Part shown: positions 34,169 to 41,903 of the stretch, one piece after another | Layout of the letters: every line of letters starts with the position of its first letter | Position numbering within the stretch: position 1 is the stretch's first letter | Origin: Actinoplanes sp. L3-i22 | GTDB taxonomy: Bacteria > Actinomycetota > Actinomycetes > Mycobacteriales > Micromonosporaceae | Assembly: GCF_019704555.1 (NCBI RefSeq) | Contig: NZ_AP024745.1 | Coordinates: 3,728,501 to 3,792,500, forward strand | Direction: 5' to 3' | Length of the DNA: 64,000 nt | Notes under the pieces: generated by a model | Seen by the model: only the letters and a program-made list of their open reading frames with translations | Told to the model about the DNA's origin: nothing | Databases searched by the model: none | Position numbers and translations under genes: made by a program

Positions 34169-34205
34169 TGGCCCCCCTTTGGGAGGGTGGGTTTTTTTTT
34201 TTTTT
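34169..34205 (+). terminator. Orphan intrinsic terminator with a 14-T tract
   Basis: A C-rich run followed by TTT and GGGAGGG can form a G-C hairpin on the plus strand, directly before GTGGG and 14 consecutive T residues (34192-34205). It points in the plus direction although both flanking genes are on the minus strand, so it would end a short plus-strand transcript of at most about 170 nt. No ORF is visible in it. The rest of 34024-34342 holds no gene I can support. Confidence 0.55.
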
Positions 34206-34342
34206 ACGTAGGCCGCTCCCGGTGCAGGCCGCCGGCAGGGCTCCACCGAGCCTGCCGTGGGCGTCGGCCGCGTCGATGGCATCCGCCGGGACCACGGTTG
34301 CCGCGCCGACATCCCGGCCACTCCCGTCCCGCCGCCGGCGGC

Positions 34343-34774
34343 TCAGGTCGTCCGGTGCGGGCATCGCCCCACGTGGACCTTGGCGAGCAGGCCGGCGAAC
34401 TGCTCCTGGTCGTCCGGGGTGAGCGCGCCGAGCAGGTCGGGCAGGCGGGCGTCGACGTCCTCGTACAGCGCACGCCCGATTTTTTGTCCCTCGGGGGTGG
34501 CGTGCAGCATGACCACGCGCCGATCCTGCTCGGACGTCGTGCGGCGGACCAGCCCGCGGGCCTCGATGCGGTCGATGAGCTGGCTGAGCGCGGGCTTGGC
34601 CATGCCGAGCTGGGCGGCGAGGTCGACCATCCGCCGGGGCTGGTCCTTGATCGTGCACAGCAGCTGGGACTGCGCGGGGGTGAGGTCGTGCTCGGCGCAG
34701 ATCTGCGCGTGGCGGCGCTGGATCGTGGCGGAGAGCCCCAGCAGCATGTCGCCGAGTCCGGGGTGTGGTTTCAC
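34343..34774 (-). CDS. MarR-family transcriptional regulator
   Basis: A 143-residue winged-helix regulator: LTPAQSQLLCTIKDQPRRMVDLAAQLGMAKPALSQLIDRIEARGLVRR carries the HTH and DRRVVMLHATPEG the wing. GTG 34774 is chosen because AAGGAG lies nine bases upstream; ATG 34792 (six residues longer) lacks a ribosome site. It is divergent from an Old Yellow Enzyme gene, with two 15-bp inverted repeats between the two starts, so it probably represses both itself and the oxidoreductase and responds to an electrophile or similar compound (inference). Confidence 0.88.
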   Translation of the reverse strand: MKPHPGLGDMLLGLSATIQRRHAQICAEHDLTPAQSQLLCTIKDQPRRMVDLAAQLGMAKPALSQLIDRIEARGLVRRTTSEQDRRVVMLHATPEGQKIGRALYEDVDARLPDLLGALTPDDQEQFAGLLAKVHVGRCPHRTT

Positions 34775-34825
34775 CTGCCCATTCTCCTTCATCGAGGTGC
34801 GGTGAGCGCCATCGTACTTGCGGAC

Positions 34826-34840
34826 GTTCACGTGATGAAC
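34826..34840. promoter_or_regulatory. MarR operator, imperfect copy
   Basis: GTTCA and TGAAC arms separated by CGTGA, 15 bp in total, in the MarR-OYE divergent region. Confidence 0.65.
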
Positions 34841-34847
34841 TAACTTC

Positions 34848-34862
34848 GTTCACGGCGTGAAC
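34848..34862. promoter_or_regulatory. MarR operator, perfect copy
   Basis: GTTCACG and CGTGAAC form a perfect 7-bp inverted repeat around one G, 22 bp centre to centre from the imperfect copy and 27 bp before the OYE start codon. Confidence 0.75.
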
Positions 34863-34889
34863 CGTTTATCGGATGAAGGATTCAGAATC

Positions 34890-35960
34890 ATGGCAACCGC
34901 ATTTGACGCGTACGACCTCGGTGGCACCAAGCTCAGCAACCGCATCGCGATGTCCCCGATGACCCGTAACCGCGCGTTCGGTCCGGGCCTGAGCCCGACC
35001 GAGCTGAACGCGGAGTACTACGCGCAACGGGCCGGCGCCGGCCTGATCATCACCGAGGGCACCCAGCCGGCGGAGGGTGGCCAGGGCTACCTGAACACGC
35101 CGGGCCTGCACTCCGACGAGCAGATCGCCGGCTGGCGCACGGTCACCGACGCGGTGCACGCGAACGGCGGCGTGATCTTCGCGCAGCTGATGCACACCGG
35201 CCGGATCGGGCACCCGAGCATGCTCCCGGGCGAGCTCGGCCCGGTCGCGCCGTCCGCGGTGCCGGCCGCCGGCCAGGTCTTCACCCACGACGGGCTGCAG
35301 GACCTGGTCACCCCGAAGGAGCTGACCGAGGCGGAGATCGCCGAGGTGATCGCCGGGTTCGCCGCGGCGGCCCGCAACGCGATCGCGGCCGGGTTCGACG
35401 GCGTCGAGATCCACGGGGCGAACGGCTACCTGGTGCACCAGTTCCTGTCGACGAACGCGAACCGGCGCACCGACGGCTGGGGCGGCGACATCGAGGGCCG
35501 GACCCGGTTCGCCACCGAGGTGGCCACGGCGGTGGCCGAGGCCGTCGGCGCCAACCGGGTCGGCATCCGGCTCTCGCCCGGGAACACGTACAACGACATC
35601 GCCGAGGAGTCCGTCGAGGAGCTCTACACGGCGCTGCTCGCCCGGCTCGCCCCGCTGAACCTCGCCTACCTGCACATCGCCGAGAGCGCCGGCCGGGAGC
35701 TGACCACCAAGCTGCGCGCCCAGTGGCCGGGCACGTTCGTGCTGAACCCGGGCACCTACCCGAACCCGACCGGCCCGGACGCGCTCGCGCTGATCGAGGA
35801 CGGGACCGCGGACCTGGTCTCGTACGGCGTCCTGTTCCTGGCCAACCCGGACCTGCCGGCCCGGCTGCGGGCCGGCGGCCCGTTCAACACCCCGGACATG
35901 GCCAAGGCCTACGGCGGCGACCACACCGGCTACATCGACTACCCGCCGCTCGGCGCCTGA
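34890..35960 (+). CDS. Old Yellow Enzyme family alkene reductase
   Basis: A 356-residue FMN-dependent oxidoreductase of the NemA/OYE family, which uses NAD(P)H to reduce activated C=C bonds or nitro groups. It has the FMN-binding start LSNRIAMSPMTRNRA, the substrate-binding HGANGYLVHQFL (His/Asn pair), the active-site tyrosine region, RRTDGWGGDIEGR and the phosphate-binding VSYGVLFLANPDLPARL at the C-terminus. AAGGA lies nine bases before ATG 34890. It is controlled by the divergent MarR gene through the two operators in between. Confidence 0.93.
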   Translation: MATAFDAYDLGGTKLSNRIAMSPMTRNRAFGPGLSPTELNAEYYAQRAGAGLIITEGTQPAEGGQGYLNTPGLHSDEQIAGWRTVTDAVHANGGVIFAQLMHTGRIGHPSMLPGELGPVAPSAVPAAGQVFTHDGLQDLVTPKELTEAEIAEVIAGFAAAARNAIAAGFDGVEIHGANGYLVHQFLSTNANRRTDGWGGDIEGRTRFATEVATAVAEAVGANRVGIRLSPGNTYNDIAEESVEELYTALLARLAPLNLAYLHIAESAGRELTTKLRAQWPGTFVLNPGTYPNPTGPDALALIEDGTADLVSYGVLFLANPDLPARLRAGGPFNTPDMAKAYGGDHTGYIDYPPLGA

Positions 35961-36100
35961 CCGACCCCGGCGGGGCGGGACTCGCTGTCCGCTCCGCCGA
36001 TCGGGCGGAATGAATCCGGCTGTTTCGCCGGAAGTCTTGTCACCCAGCGTGCTGCCTCGATAGCGTTCGGTCCTCCGTCTGTCTCTTGAGGAAGGTGGAC

Positions 36101-39100
36101 GTGACCGGACGCGCCGCCCTGCTCATCGGTGTCCCCTCCTATCAGAGCGAGCTCTTCGAGGCGTTCCCGCACGTCGTCGAGGCCGACGTCAAGCTTATGG
36201 GTGACGTTCTCAAGAAGTCCGACTATGCCGTCACCACCTGCGGGGTCGGCGGCACGGCCAACGGCTTCGGGTCGCTCAGCCAGATCCGCCAGGCCATGAA
36301 GAAGGCGTTCCGGGAGGCACCCCCAGGCGGCACCCTGATCGTCTACTACTCCGGCCACGGCGTGGTCATCGGGGACAGGAGCTACCTGGTTCCCGGGGAC
36401 GCGTTCACCGAGCCGGAGGGCCTCGACGTGGACAGCCTCATCCCGCTCCTGCCAAGCAGCCTCGCCCGGCTGGTGTTGTTCTTCGTCGATGCCTGCCGGA
36501 ACAATGTCTCCGGCGCGCTTGTGCTGCCGGAGAACGCCTCGCGCCCCAGCCCGCCGAACGGCGATTTCGTGATCGTGAACAGCTGTAGCCCGGGTGAGGT
36601 GAGCAGCTACAGCGAGGATGGCAGCTACTTCACCCAGATGCTGGCAGAGGCACTCGACACCGGCACTCCGGCTCAGACGGTCGAAGAGGTCGTCCAGACC
36701 GTGATCCAGCGCATGCGGCAGCGCAACGAGCTCAGCGACGGGATCCGGCAGACGCCGAAAGCCAGTCTCTCCCAGCACGACATGATGGCGAGCCCGGTCG
36801 GGAAGGTCGAGATCTGTCTGGGTGAGCGGGTTGGGATGGCCTGGCACGACGCTGTCGCGGAGAGCCCGCTCTGGGCCCGATCGTCGGCCGATGCGGAGAC
36901 CACGGCCGTGACCCGCGAGGTCGTCCTGCAGGTGATCGCCGACTGCGCGGAGATCTGGCGGGAGGGTCGGCAGCGGCTGCAGGACGAGGCCGCGCTCGCC
37001 GACCCCTGGTCCACCCCGGACCACGCGGTGCGGGTGCTGGACCGGCTCACCCAATTGCTGCCCGAGGGTGCCCAGCTCACCGTCACCGAGCTGGCGGCGG
37101 CCGTGTCCGCCCCGTTCCTACGGGAGGTGATGCTCAGCGCCGGCTTGAAGATCGCGGCCGGTATCAATCCGCAGACCTTCGCGATGAAGTACAGCCAGCG
37201 TGCGCGCCGGGACTTGGAGATCACCCATGACCAACACGAACATGTCTGGCGGCGCGCCGAGGGCCTGGGTAAGCGAGGCCGGATCGACGTCCGGGACACC
37301 CTTGCGATGTGGCTGGTCCACCGCTGGCTCGGGAGCCGCCCTACCCTGGCGGAGGAGGACGAGGTCAACCGGCTGATCGAGAAGATCGGTGAAGTTGTGT
37401 GTGCCGGGCCGGGGCCGACCCGCCGAGAGCTGCCCAGCCAGTTCCGTGTATTGCTGCACTGCGCGGACGGCGGCAAGACGAACGACGCCCTGGTGACTGA
37501 ACTGAAGGACGTCGCCCACTCGCCCCGCTTCCGGACTCTGGGCGGACTGCTCTGGCTCGCCGGCGTTCTCGCGGTGGACGCCCGACGGATGCCGAGCCTG
37601 ATCGTCGACCATATCGGAGTGATTGAGGAACTCTCGCTAGTCACCCTGCACCACGAGATCGCGAAGGTGCAGTGGGCGCTGGACGAGGAGGGAGCGCTCG
37701 GGCTCAACGCCGTTTGCGATCACCCGGCGTGGTACACGCTGCTGGAAGGGGTCCTGGAGCGCTCCGGCAAGATTCACCGTGCGCTGCGCGCGCTGGAACT
37801 CGACCTGAACCTGGCCGGCGGGCTGCCCGCCGCGATCGTCGCCGGGGACTTCCGTCCGGAGAAGGAGGACGACGGCACAGATCGGTTCACCGCTCCCGTG
37901 CTTCGGTTCCGGCTCTCCGATGAGAAGGTCCGAGAGCTGCTGATGGGCCGACAGCTCTACGGGGAACCGGACTTGGCCATCCGCGAGCTGTACCAGAACG
38001 CCCTCGATGCGTGCCGCTATCGCTGGACCCGACGGGAGTTCCGGCGTCGCCGCAACCAGGACGTCGGAACCTGGTCCGGGAAGATCTCGATCCGGCAGGG
38101 CCGGGACGAGGACAACGGGCGCCGCTACATCGAGTGTCAGGACAACGGCGTCGGGATGGGCGAGGAGGTCTTGAAGAAGATCTTCGCCAACGCCGGAGAA
38201 CGGTTCACCTACCAGCCGGCGTTCCGTTCCGAGTTCGCCGCATGGCAGAACCTCGATCCGCCCCTCGACCTGACCCCGAACAGCCAATTCGGCGTAGGCG
38301 TGTTCAGCTACTTCATGATCGCCGAAGAGATCGAGATCTGGACCTGGCCGGCGAACGCCAACGACGCGACCGACGTGCACGGCTATTGCGTGCGGATCGC
38401 CAGTAGCGGCAGCCTGTTCCAGATCGCCAAGGCCTCGGAGCCGCACGGCGGCGGCACGCGGGTCCGGCTCTACCTCACCGAGGACAACGTGTCGGTGGTG
38501 AATACCATGCGGCGGTTGCTCTGGATCTCCGAGTTCGAGGTCGAGGTCCTAGAGGACCAGACCGCGCCGGTGCGGTGGGAACCGAACACCTTGCGTTATG
38601 ACGGAACCTCGGTGACGCCATTGCCCTACGGCAGTGATTTTTGGTGGGTGCCGGGTGAAGGCGGTCTGATAGCTGACGGCATCCGGACGAACGAGGAGCG
38701 GTTCGGGCTCGTCGTGAACCTGCGCGGGGAACACCGGCCGCGGTTCACGGTCGACCGCAACCGGCTGCGCCAGTGGGACCAGGAGTGGATCGATCAGCAG
38801 ATCGAGGCGTCCCTTCCACAGCTCGCGACGTGGCCCGGGCTCACTTTCAACTGGCTGTGGGAACTCACCGAGAACTCGCCGGTCGTCGGCGAGACGGTCT
38901 TTGACTGGCTGGTGAAGCACAGCCGGACCTTGCGGGTGGAGGGTCCCGCGAGTCAGGAGAACGACCCCGCGGTGGCCCGGATCGGCTGCCTCTCTGTGGA
39001 TCAGAAGCTGTTCAGCGGCGAGTTGAACGGCTGGACCGGCGGGTATGACTGGCTGGTGGCGTGGCGTGCGGCCGTGTGGCGCAGCTACACCAATCACTTG

Positions 39101-40975
39101 GTCGTCGATGAGATCGCGGTGGCCGATCGGGCCGGCGGTTTCCCGCTTGTCCGGCCGATGGACTCCGCCGTGTTCAACAGCCTCTACGACCAGAGCGGAT
39201 GGACGGCCAGCGACGGCATGCCGTCGCTGGAGACACTGCTCATGGTTGCAACGGACCGCCAGGAGTCGCCTCGGGTGCGGCTGCAGAGACTTCGGCGCTT
39301 TGCGGTCACGGGCCTGGATTTGCGATCGGCGCGAGCCATCCCGCCGGTGGAGCACCGCTTCCACGAGGACTGGGAATCGCCGGACGACGGAACGGAGGAC
39401 GCCCGCCTTCTGCTGGCGACCCCGGCCTGGACCCGGCCGGGCGCCGTCCCTCGGCCCGATGCGGCCAGCTGGCTTGCGCTGGCGTCGCAGAAGACGCGTC
39501 TACCGCTGCGCGAAGTGGTGGAGCGTGTCTCGGCCTTGATTCCGTCCGATTGGACTCCACCTGACGATGAATTGGTCTCGGCATTGGGGCAGCGGCTTTT
39601 CGAGTTCACCGACATCGCGCTGATCGAGCAGAAAGGGCTCAGTGCCCAGCGCTGGATCGACCCGCAGGTTCAGCCGTACCAGGTCGTCCAGTTGAGTGCA
39701 CGCCTCGGCCGGACGGTCGCGGAGATCCTGAATTCCCTCGACACGCTGGCCCCGCTCGGATATGTCGTGCAGAAGCGTGATCGGATTCCGGCCGAAATTA
39801 CGGCGATCGAGCGCGATGCGCTGCTGACAGTTCACGAATTCAATGTCGGCCTGGGGGTGCCCGACATGATGGTTCTGGCGAATCGGTACGGCACCGATCT
39901 TCCGGGCGTGTTCGACGGTCTCCGCCGGATCACCTCAGCCGGATTGATATCGGTCCCCGATTTCGATGAACGTCATCGGGGCGTAGTGCCCACCGACGAA
40001 GAGATCAGCATCATCAAGGATCAACTGAACGCCTACGACCTGCGGACCCGTAGCCGACGGCCACCGACCGGGATGAGGGCCCTGTTCTCCCTGGCCGTAT
40101 ATGTGACCGTCGACGATGGCCAGGTCGAGGAGGAACGGCTCGCGGCGTGCCGTCGCCTGATCGACCTGGTGGACCCGCGGCGACCGATCACGATCCCAGA
40201 GACCATTTTTCTCGCGACGTGCATCGGCGGCACGCTGAAGCGTGCGATCGAATTCTATCGCGAGATATTGCCGCTGACGGCGGACATTTCATTGATTCCC
40301 GGAAAGATATCTGATTCGCCGGTGAGAATGCGATGGCAGACGGTGAACATGCTGCTGAACCGCTTTCGGTTCATTGAGTTTCTGGACGAAGAGGTGACTT
40401 GGTCCGACGGTCCGTCCGGAATCGTGCGGATGGGATCGTATTGGCAGTTCACCGTGCCGAGATGCCTCGACATGATGGAGCCCTTCCGAGAGTATGGAGC
40501 ACCGGTCGGATCGATTGATGCCGAGTCCCGGGCGGAGGCCTCGACGCATCGGATGGATGTCTTCGACACGGCGATTCTGAGCCGTTCGGGCGACTACCGA
40601 AACGAGGAACCGATCAGGGTGGTCACCCCGCTCTATCTCGTGCAGACCGCTGGGCGGTTCGGATGGACGCTGGCCGAGGCGCGGCTGCGGTTTGCGCGGT
40701 TCGAGCCGCTCGGCCTCAAGATCCCCATCTCGGCCGAGCTCTGCGATGACCTGATCGTGTGCTGGCAGGACCTTCTGGTCCTCACCACGTTCCTGGACGG
40801 GCAGGAGCCGGCACTCTCCGGTCCGGTGTCCGGGCAACACCTGCGGGATGCCGCCGAGGAGATCGAGGAGACGGTCGGCCAGGTGCGTGCGCGTCTCGAA
40901 CGGTTCGCGGACCTGTTCGGATTCTCCCTGGAACCGGAGTTCGACGTCGACGAAGGGAACCAACCGGATGCCTGA
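36101..40975 (+). CDS. Caspase-like peptidase / Hsp90-type ATPase / winged-helix repeat protein (predicted conflict-system protein)
   Basis: A 1624-residue protein, the first gene of a three-gene operon. A caspase/metacaspase-like domain (about 1-235) has the dyad His86 in YYSGHGV and Cys132 in FVDACRNN. A helical region of unknown type follows (about 240-590). Next comes a GHKL ATPase of the Hsp90 kind (about 595-830): N-box E629..N633..D636 in RELYQNALDA, D681-N-G-V-G in CQDNGVGMG, the Hsp90-like QFGVGVFSYFM (G731, G733) and GGGTRVRLYL. After a middle domain (FTVDRNRLRQW) the C-terminal third (about 1120-1600) contains several winged-helix-like repeats. GTG 36101 follows AGGAAGG at five bases. 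Caspase and Hsp90 modules are known in predicted prokaryotic conflict systems. Here the ATPase would gate the protease (inference). Confidence 0.88.
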   Translation: MTGRAALLIGVPSYQSELFEAFPHVVEADVKLMGDVLKKSDYAVTTCGVGGTANGFGSLSQIRQAMKKAFREAPPGGTLIVYYSGHGVVIGDRSYLVPGDAFTEPEGLDVDSLIPLLPSSLARLVLFFVDACRNNVSGALVLPENASRPSPPNGDFVIVNSCSPGEVSSYSEDGSYFTQMLAEALDTGTPAQTVEEVVQTVIQRMRQRNELSDGIRQTPKASLSQHDMMASPVGKVEICLGERVGMAWHDAVAESPLWARSSADAETTAVTREVVLQVIADCAEIWREGRQRLQDEAALADPWSTPDHAVRVLDRLTQLLPEGAQLTVTELAAAVSAPFLREVMLSAGLKIAAGINPQTFAMKYSQRARRDLEITHDQHEHVWRRAEGLGKRGRIDVRDTLAMWLVHRWLGSRPTLAEEDEVNRLIEKIGEVVCAGPGPTRRELPSQFRVLLHCADGGKTNDALVTELKDVAHSPRFRTLGGLLWLAGVLAVDARRMPSLIVDHIGVIEELSLVTLHHEIAKVQWALDEEGALGLNAVCDHPAWYTLLEGVLERSGKIHRALRALELDLNLAGGLPAAIVAGDFRPEKEDDGTDRFTAPVLRFRLSDEKVRELLMGRQLYGEPDLAIRELYQNALDACRYRWTRREFRRRRNQDVGTWSGKISIRQGRDEDNGRRYIECQDNGVGMGEEVLKKIFANAGERFTYQPAFRSEFAAWQNLDPPLDLTPNSQFGVGVFSYFMIAEEIEIWTWPANANDATDVHGYCVRIASSGSLFQIAKASEPHGGGTRVRLYLTEDNVSVVNTMRRLLWISEFEVEVLEDQTAPVRWEPNTLRYDGTSVTPLPYGSDFWWVPGEGGLIADGIRTNEERFGLVVNLRGEHRPRFTVDRNRLRQWDQEWIDQQIEASLPQLATWPGLTFNWLWELTENSPVVGETVFDWLVKHSRTLRVEGPASQENDPAVARIGCLSVDQKLFSGELNGWTGGYDWLVAWRAAVWRSYTNHLVVDEIAVADRAGGFPLVRPMDSAVFNSLYDQSGWTASDGMPSLETLLMVATDRQESPRVRLQRLRRFAVTGLDLRSARAIPPVEHRFHEDWESPDDGTEDARLLLATPAWTRPGAVPRPDAASWLALASQKTRLPLREVVERVSALIPSDWTPPDDELVSALGQRLFEFTDIALIEQKGLSAQRWIDPQVQPYQVVQLSARLGRTVAEILNSLDTLAPLGYVVQKRDRIPAEITAIERDALLTVHEFNVGLGVPDMMVLANRYGTDLPGVFDGLRRITSAGLISVPDFDERHRGVVPTDEEISIIKDQLNAYDLRTRSRRPPTGMRALFSLAVYVTVDDGQVEEERLAACRRLIDLVDPRRPITIPETIFLATCIGGTLKRAIEFYREILPLTADISLIPGKISDSPVRMRWQTVNMLLNRFRFIEFLDEEVTWSDGPSGIVRMGSYWQFTVPRCLDMMEPFREYGAPVGSIDAESRAEASTHRMDVFDTAILSRSGDYRNEEPIRVVTPLYLVQTAGRFGWTLAEARLRFARFEPLGLKIPISAELCDDLIVCWQDLLVLTTFLDGQEPALSGPVSGQHLRDAAEEIEETVGQVRARLERFADLFGFSLEPEFDVDEGNQPDA

Positions 40976-41312
40976 CGCCCAACCGGTCGAGAACCATCGG
41001 ACCATCGACTACGCCCTGAACTTCCACGATGACCAGGCCCAGTTCTTCCGGGTGGAACCCGAACCGGACGGGCGAAAGGTGATCGTCCGCGGGATCTGCC
41101 CGGGGTGCGGCGGCCGGACCCGGACGGTGTGGCCGACCGGCATCGGTTCCGGTTCCAAGGGGACTTTCACCGGCTCGGGGGAGGAGGCCGCAGCACGGAT
41201 CCCGGACCGGAATCGTCTGGTCAGGTGTGAGTGCGGGCTCTCCCACCCGAACCGCCCGGCCACCGAGCTCTTCACCGGCTGCGGCGCCAACTGGCACGTG
41301 GAGATGCCGTGA
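40968..41312 (+). CDS. Small zinc-ribbon-like protein of the caspase-Hsp90 operon
   Basis: A 114-residue protein starting at ATG 40968, overlapping the stop of the large gene by 8 bp. Two cysteine clusters, CPGCGG (about residues 45-50) and CECGLSHP with a later GCGANW, suggest a zinc ribbon. The rest alternates beta-like segments (FFRVEPEPDGRKVIVRGICPGC). I do not recognise a family. The overlap and shared strand make it a dedicated partner of the caspase-Hsp90 protein, perhaps a substrate, adaptor or sensor. It ends in a GTGA overlap with the following gene. Confidence 0.75.
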   Translation: MPDAQPVENHRTIDYALNFHDDQAQFFRVEPEPDGRKVIVRGICPGCGGRTRTVWPTGIGSGSKGTFTGSGEEAAARIPDRNRLVRCECGLSHPNRPATELFTGCGANWHVEMP

Positions 41313-41899
41313 GCGGGGACGCGCTGTGGTGGACAGATCGGGCTCGTCAGCTCGAGTACGGGCAGCTGGACGCGGTACGGAAGCAGGCGGAGTCCTGGCG
41401 GACCGGCCTGACCGGGGTGACCGCCCTGATCGGCGCGGTTCTCGTGGTCAAGGGCAAGGACGACTTCACACGGCTGGACACCGCGTACGCGGTCCTGGTC
41501 CCGGTGCTGCTCGGCCTGGCGCTGCTCGCACTGCTGACTGCGACCGTCGCCGCCCTGCGTGCCGCCGCCGGCGCGCCGAAGGACGACATCCTGCTGAACG
41601 GCGAGAATCTCAAGGCCTGGACCGAGACGGAGGTCGGGAACGCCCAGCGGGCCATCCGGCTGGCGCAGCTGCTCACCGCTGTGGGCGTGGTGCTCATCCT
41701 GGGCGGCGCCGTGCTGACCTGGTTCGCGCCGGCCAAGCCCGCCGACACGCCGCTGGTGCGTGTCGACGTGGCTGGCCAGCGATTCTGCGGGAAGTTGCTC
41801 CAGCAGGACGGCTCCGTGCTGCGGATCGGTGAGCAGGACCTCTACCGGATCGTCCCGATCACCGGCCCGGTCACGGTCGAGACGGTGAAATCCTGCTGA
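41309..41899 (+). CDS. Three-helix membrane protein of the caspase-Hsp90 operon
   Basis: A 196-residue protein starting at GTG 41309, overlapping the preceding stop by 4 bp. An amphipathic N-terminal helix (LEYGQLDAVRKQAESWR) leads to hydrophobic segments at about 33-50, 60-85 and 119-140, followed by a short beta-rich tail of about 55 residues ending KSC. This layout resembles small membrane effectors or anchors that accompany conflict-system ATPases, but I cannot assign a family. If the caspase is the regulator, this could be the membrane-damaging effector or the anchor of the complex (inference). It stops 4 bp from the convergent RtcB gene. Confidence 0.75.
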   Translation: MSGDALWWTDRARQLEYGQLDAVRKQAESWRTGLTGVTALIGAVLVVKGKDDFTRLDTAYAVLVPVLLGLALLALLTATVAALRAAAGAPKDDILLNGENLKAWTETEVGNAQRAIRLAQLLTAVGVVLILGGAVLTWFAPAKPADTPLVRVDVAGQRFCGKLLQQDGSVLRIGEQDLYRIVPITGPVTVETVKSC

Positions 41900-41903
41900 G
41901 TGG

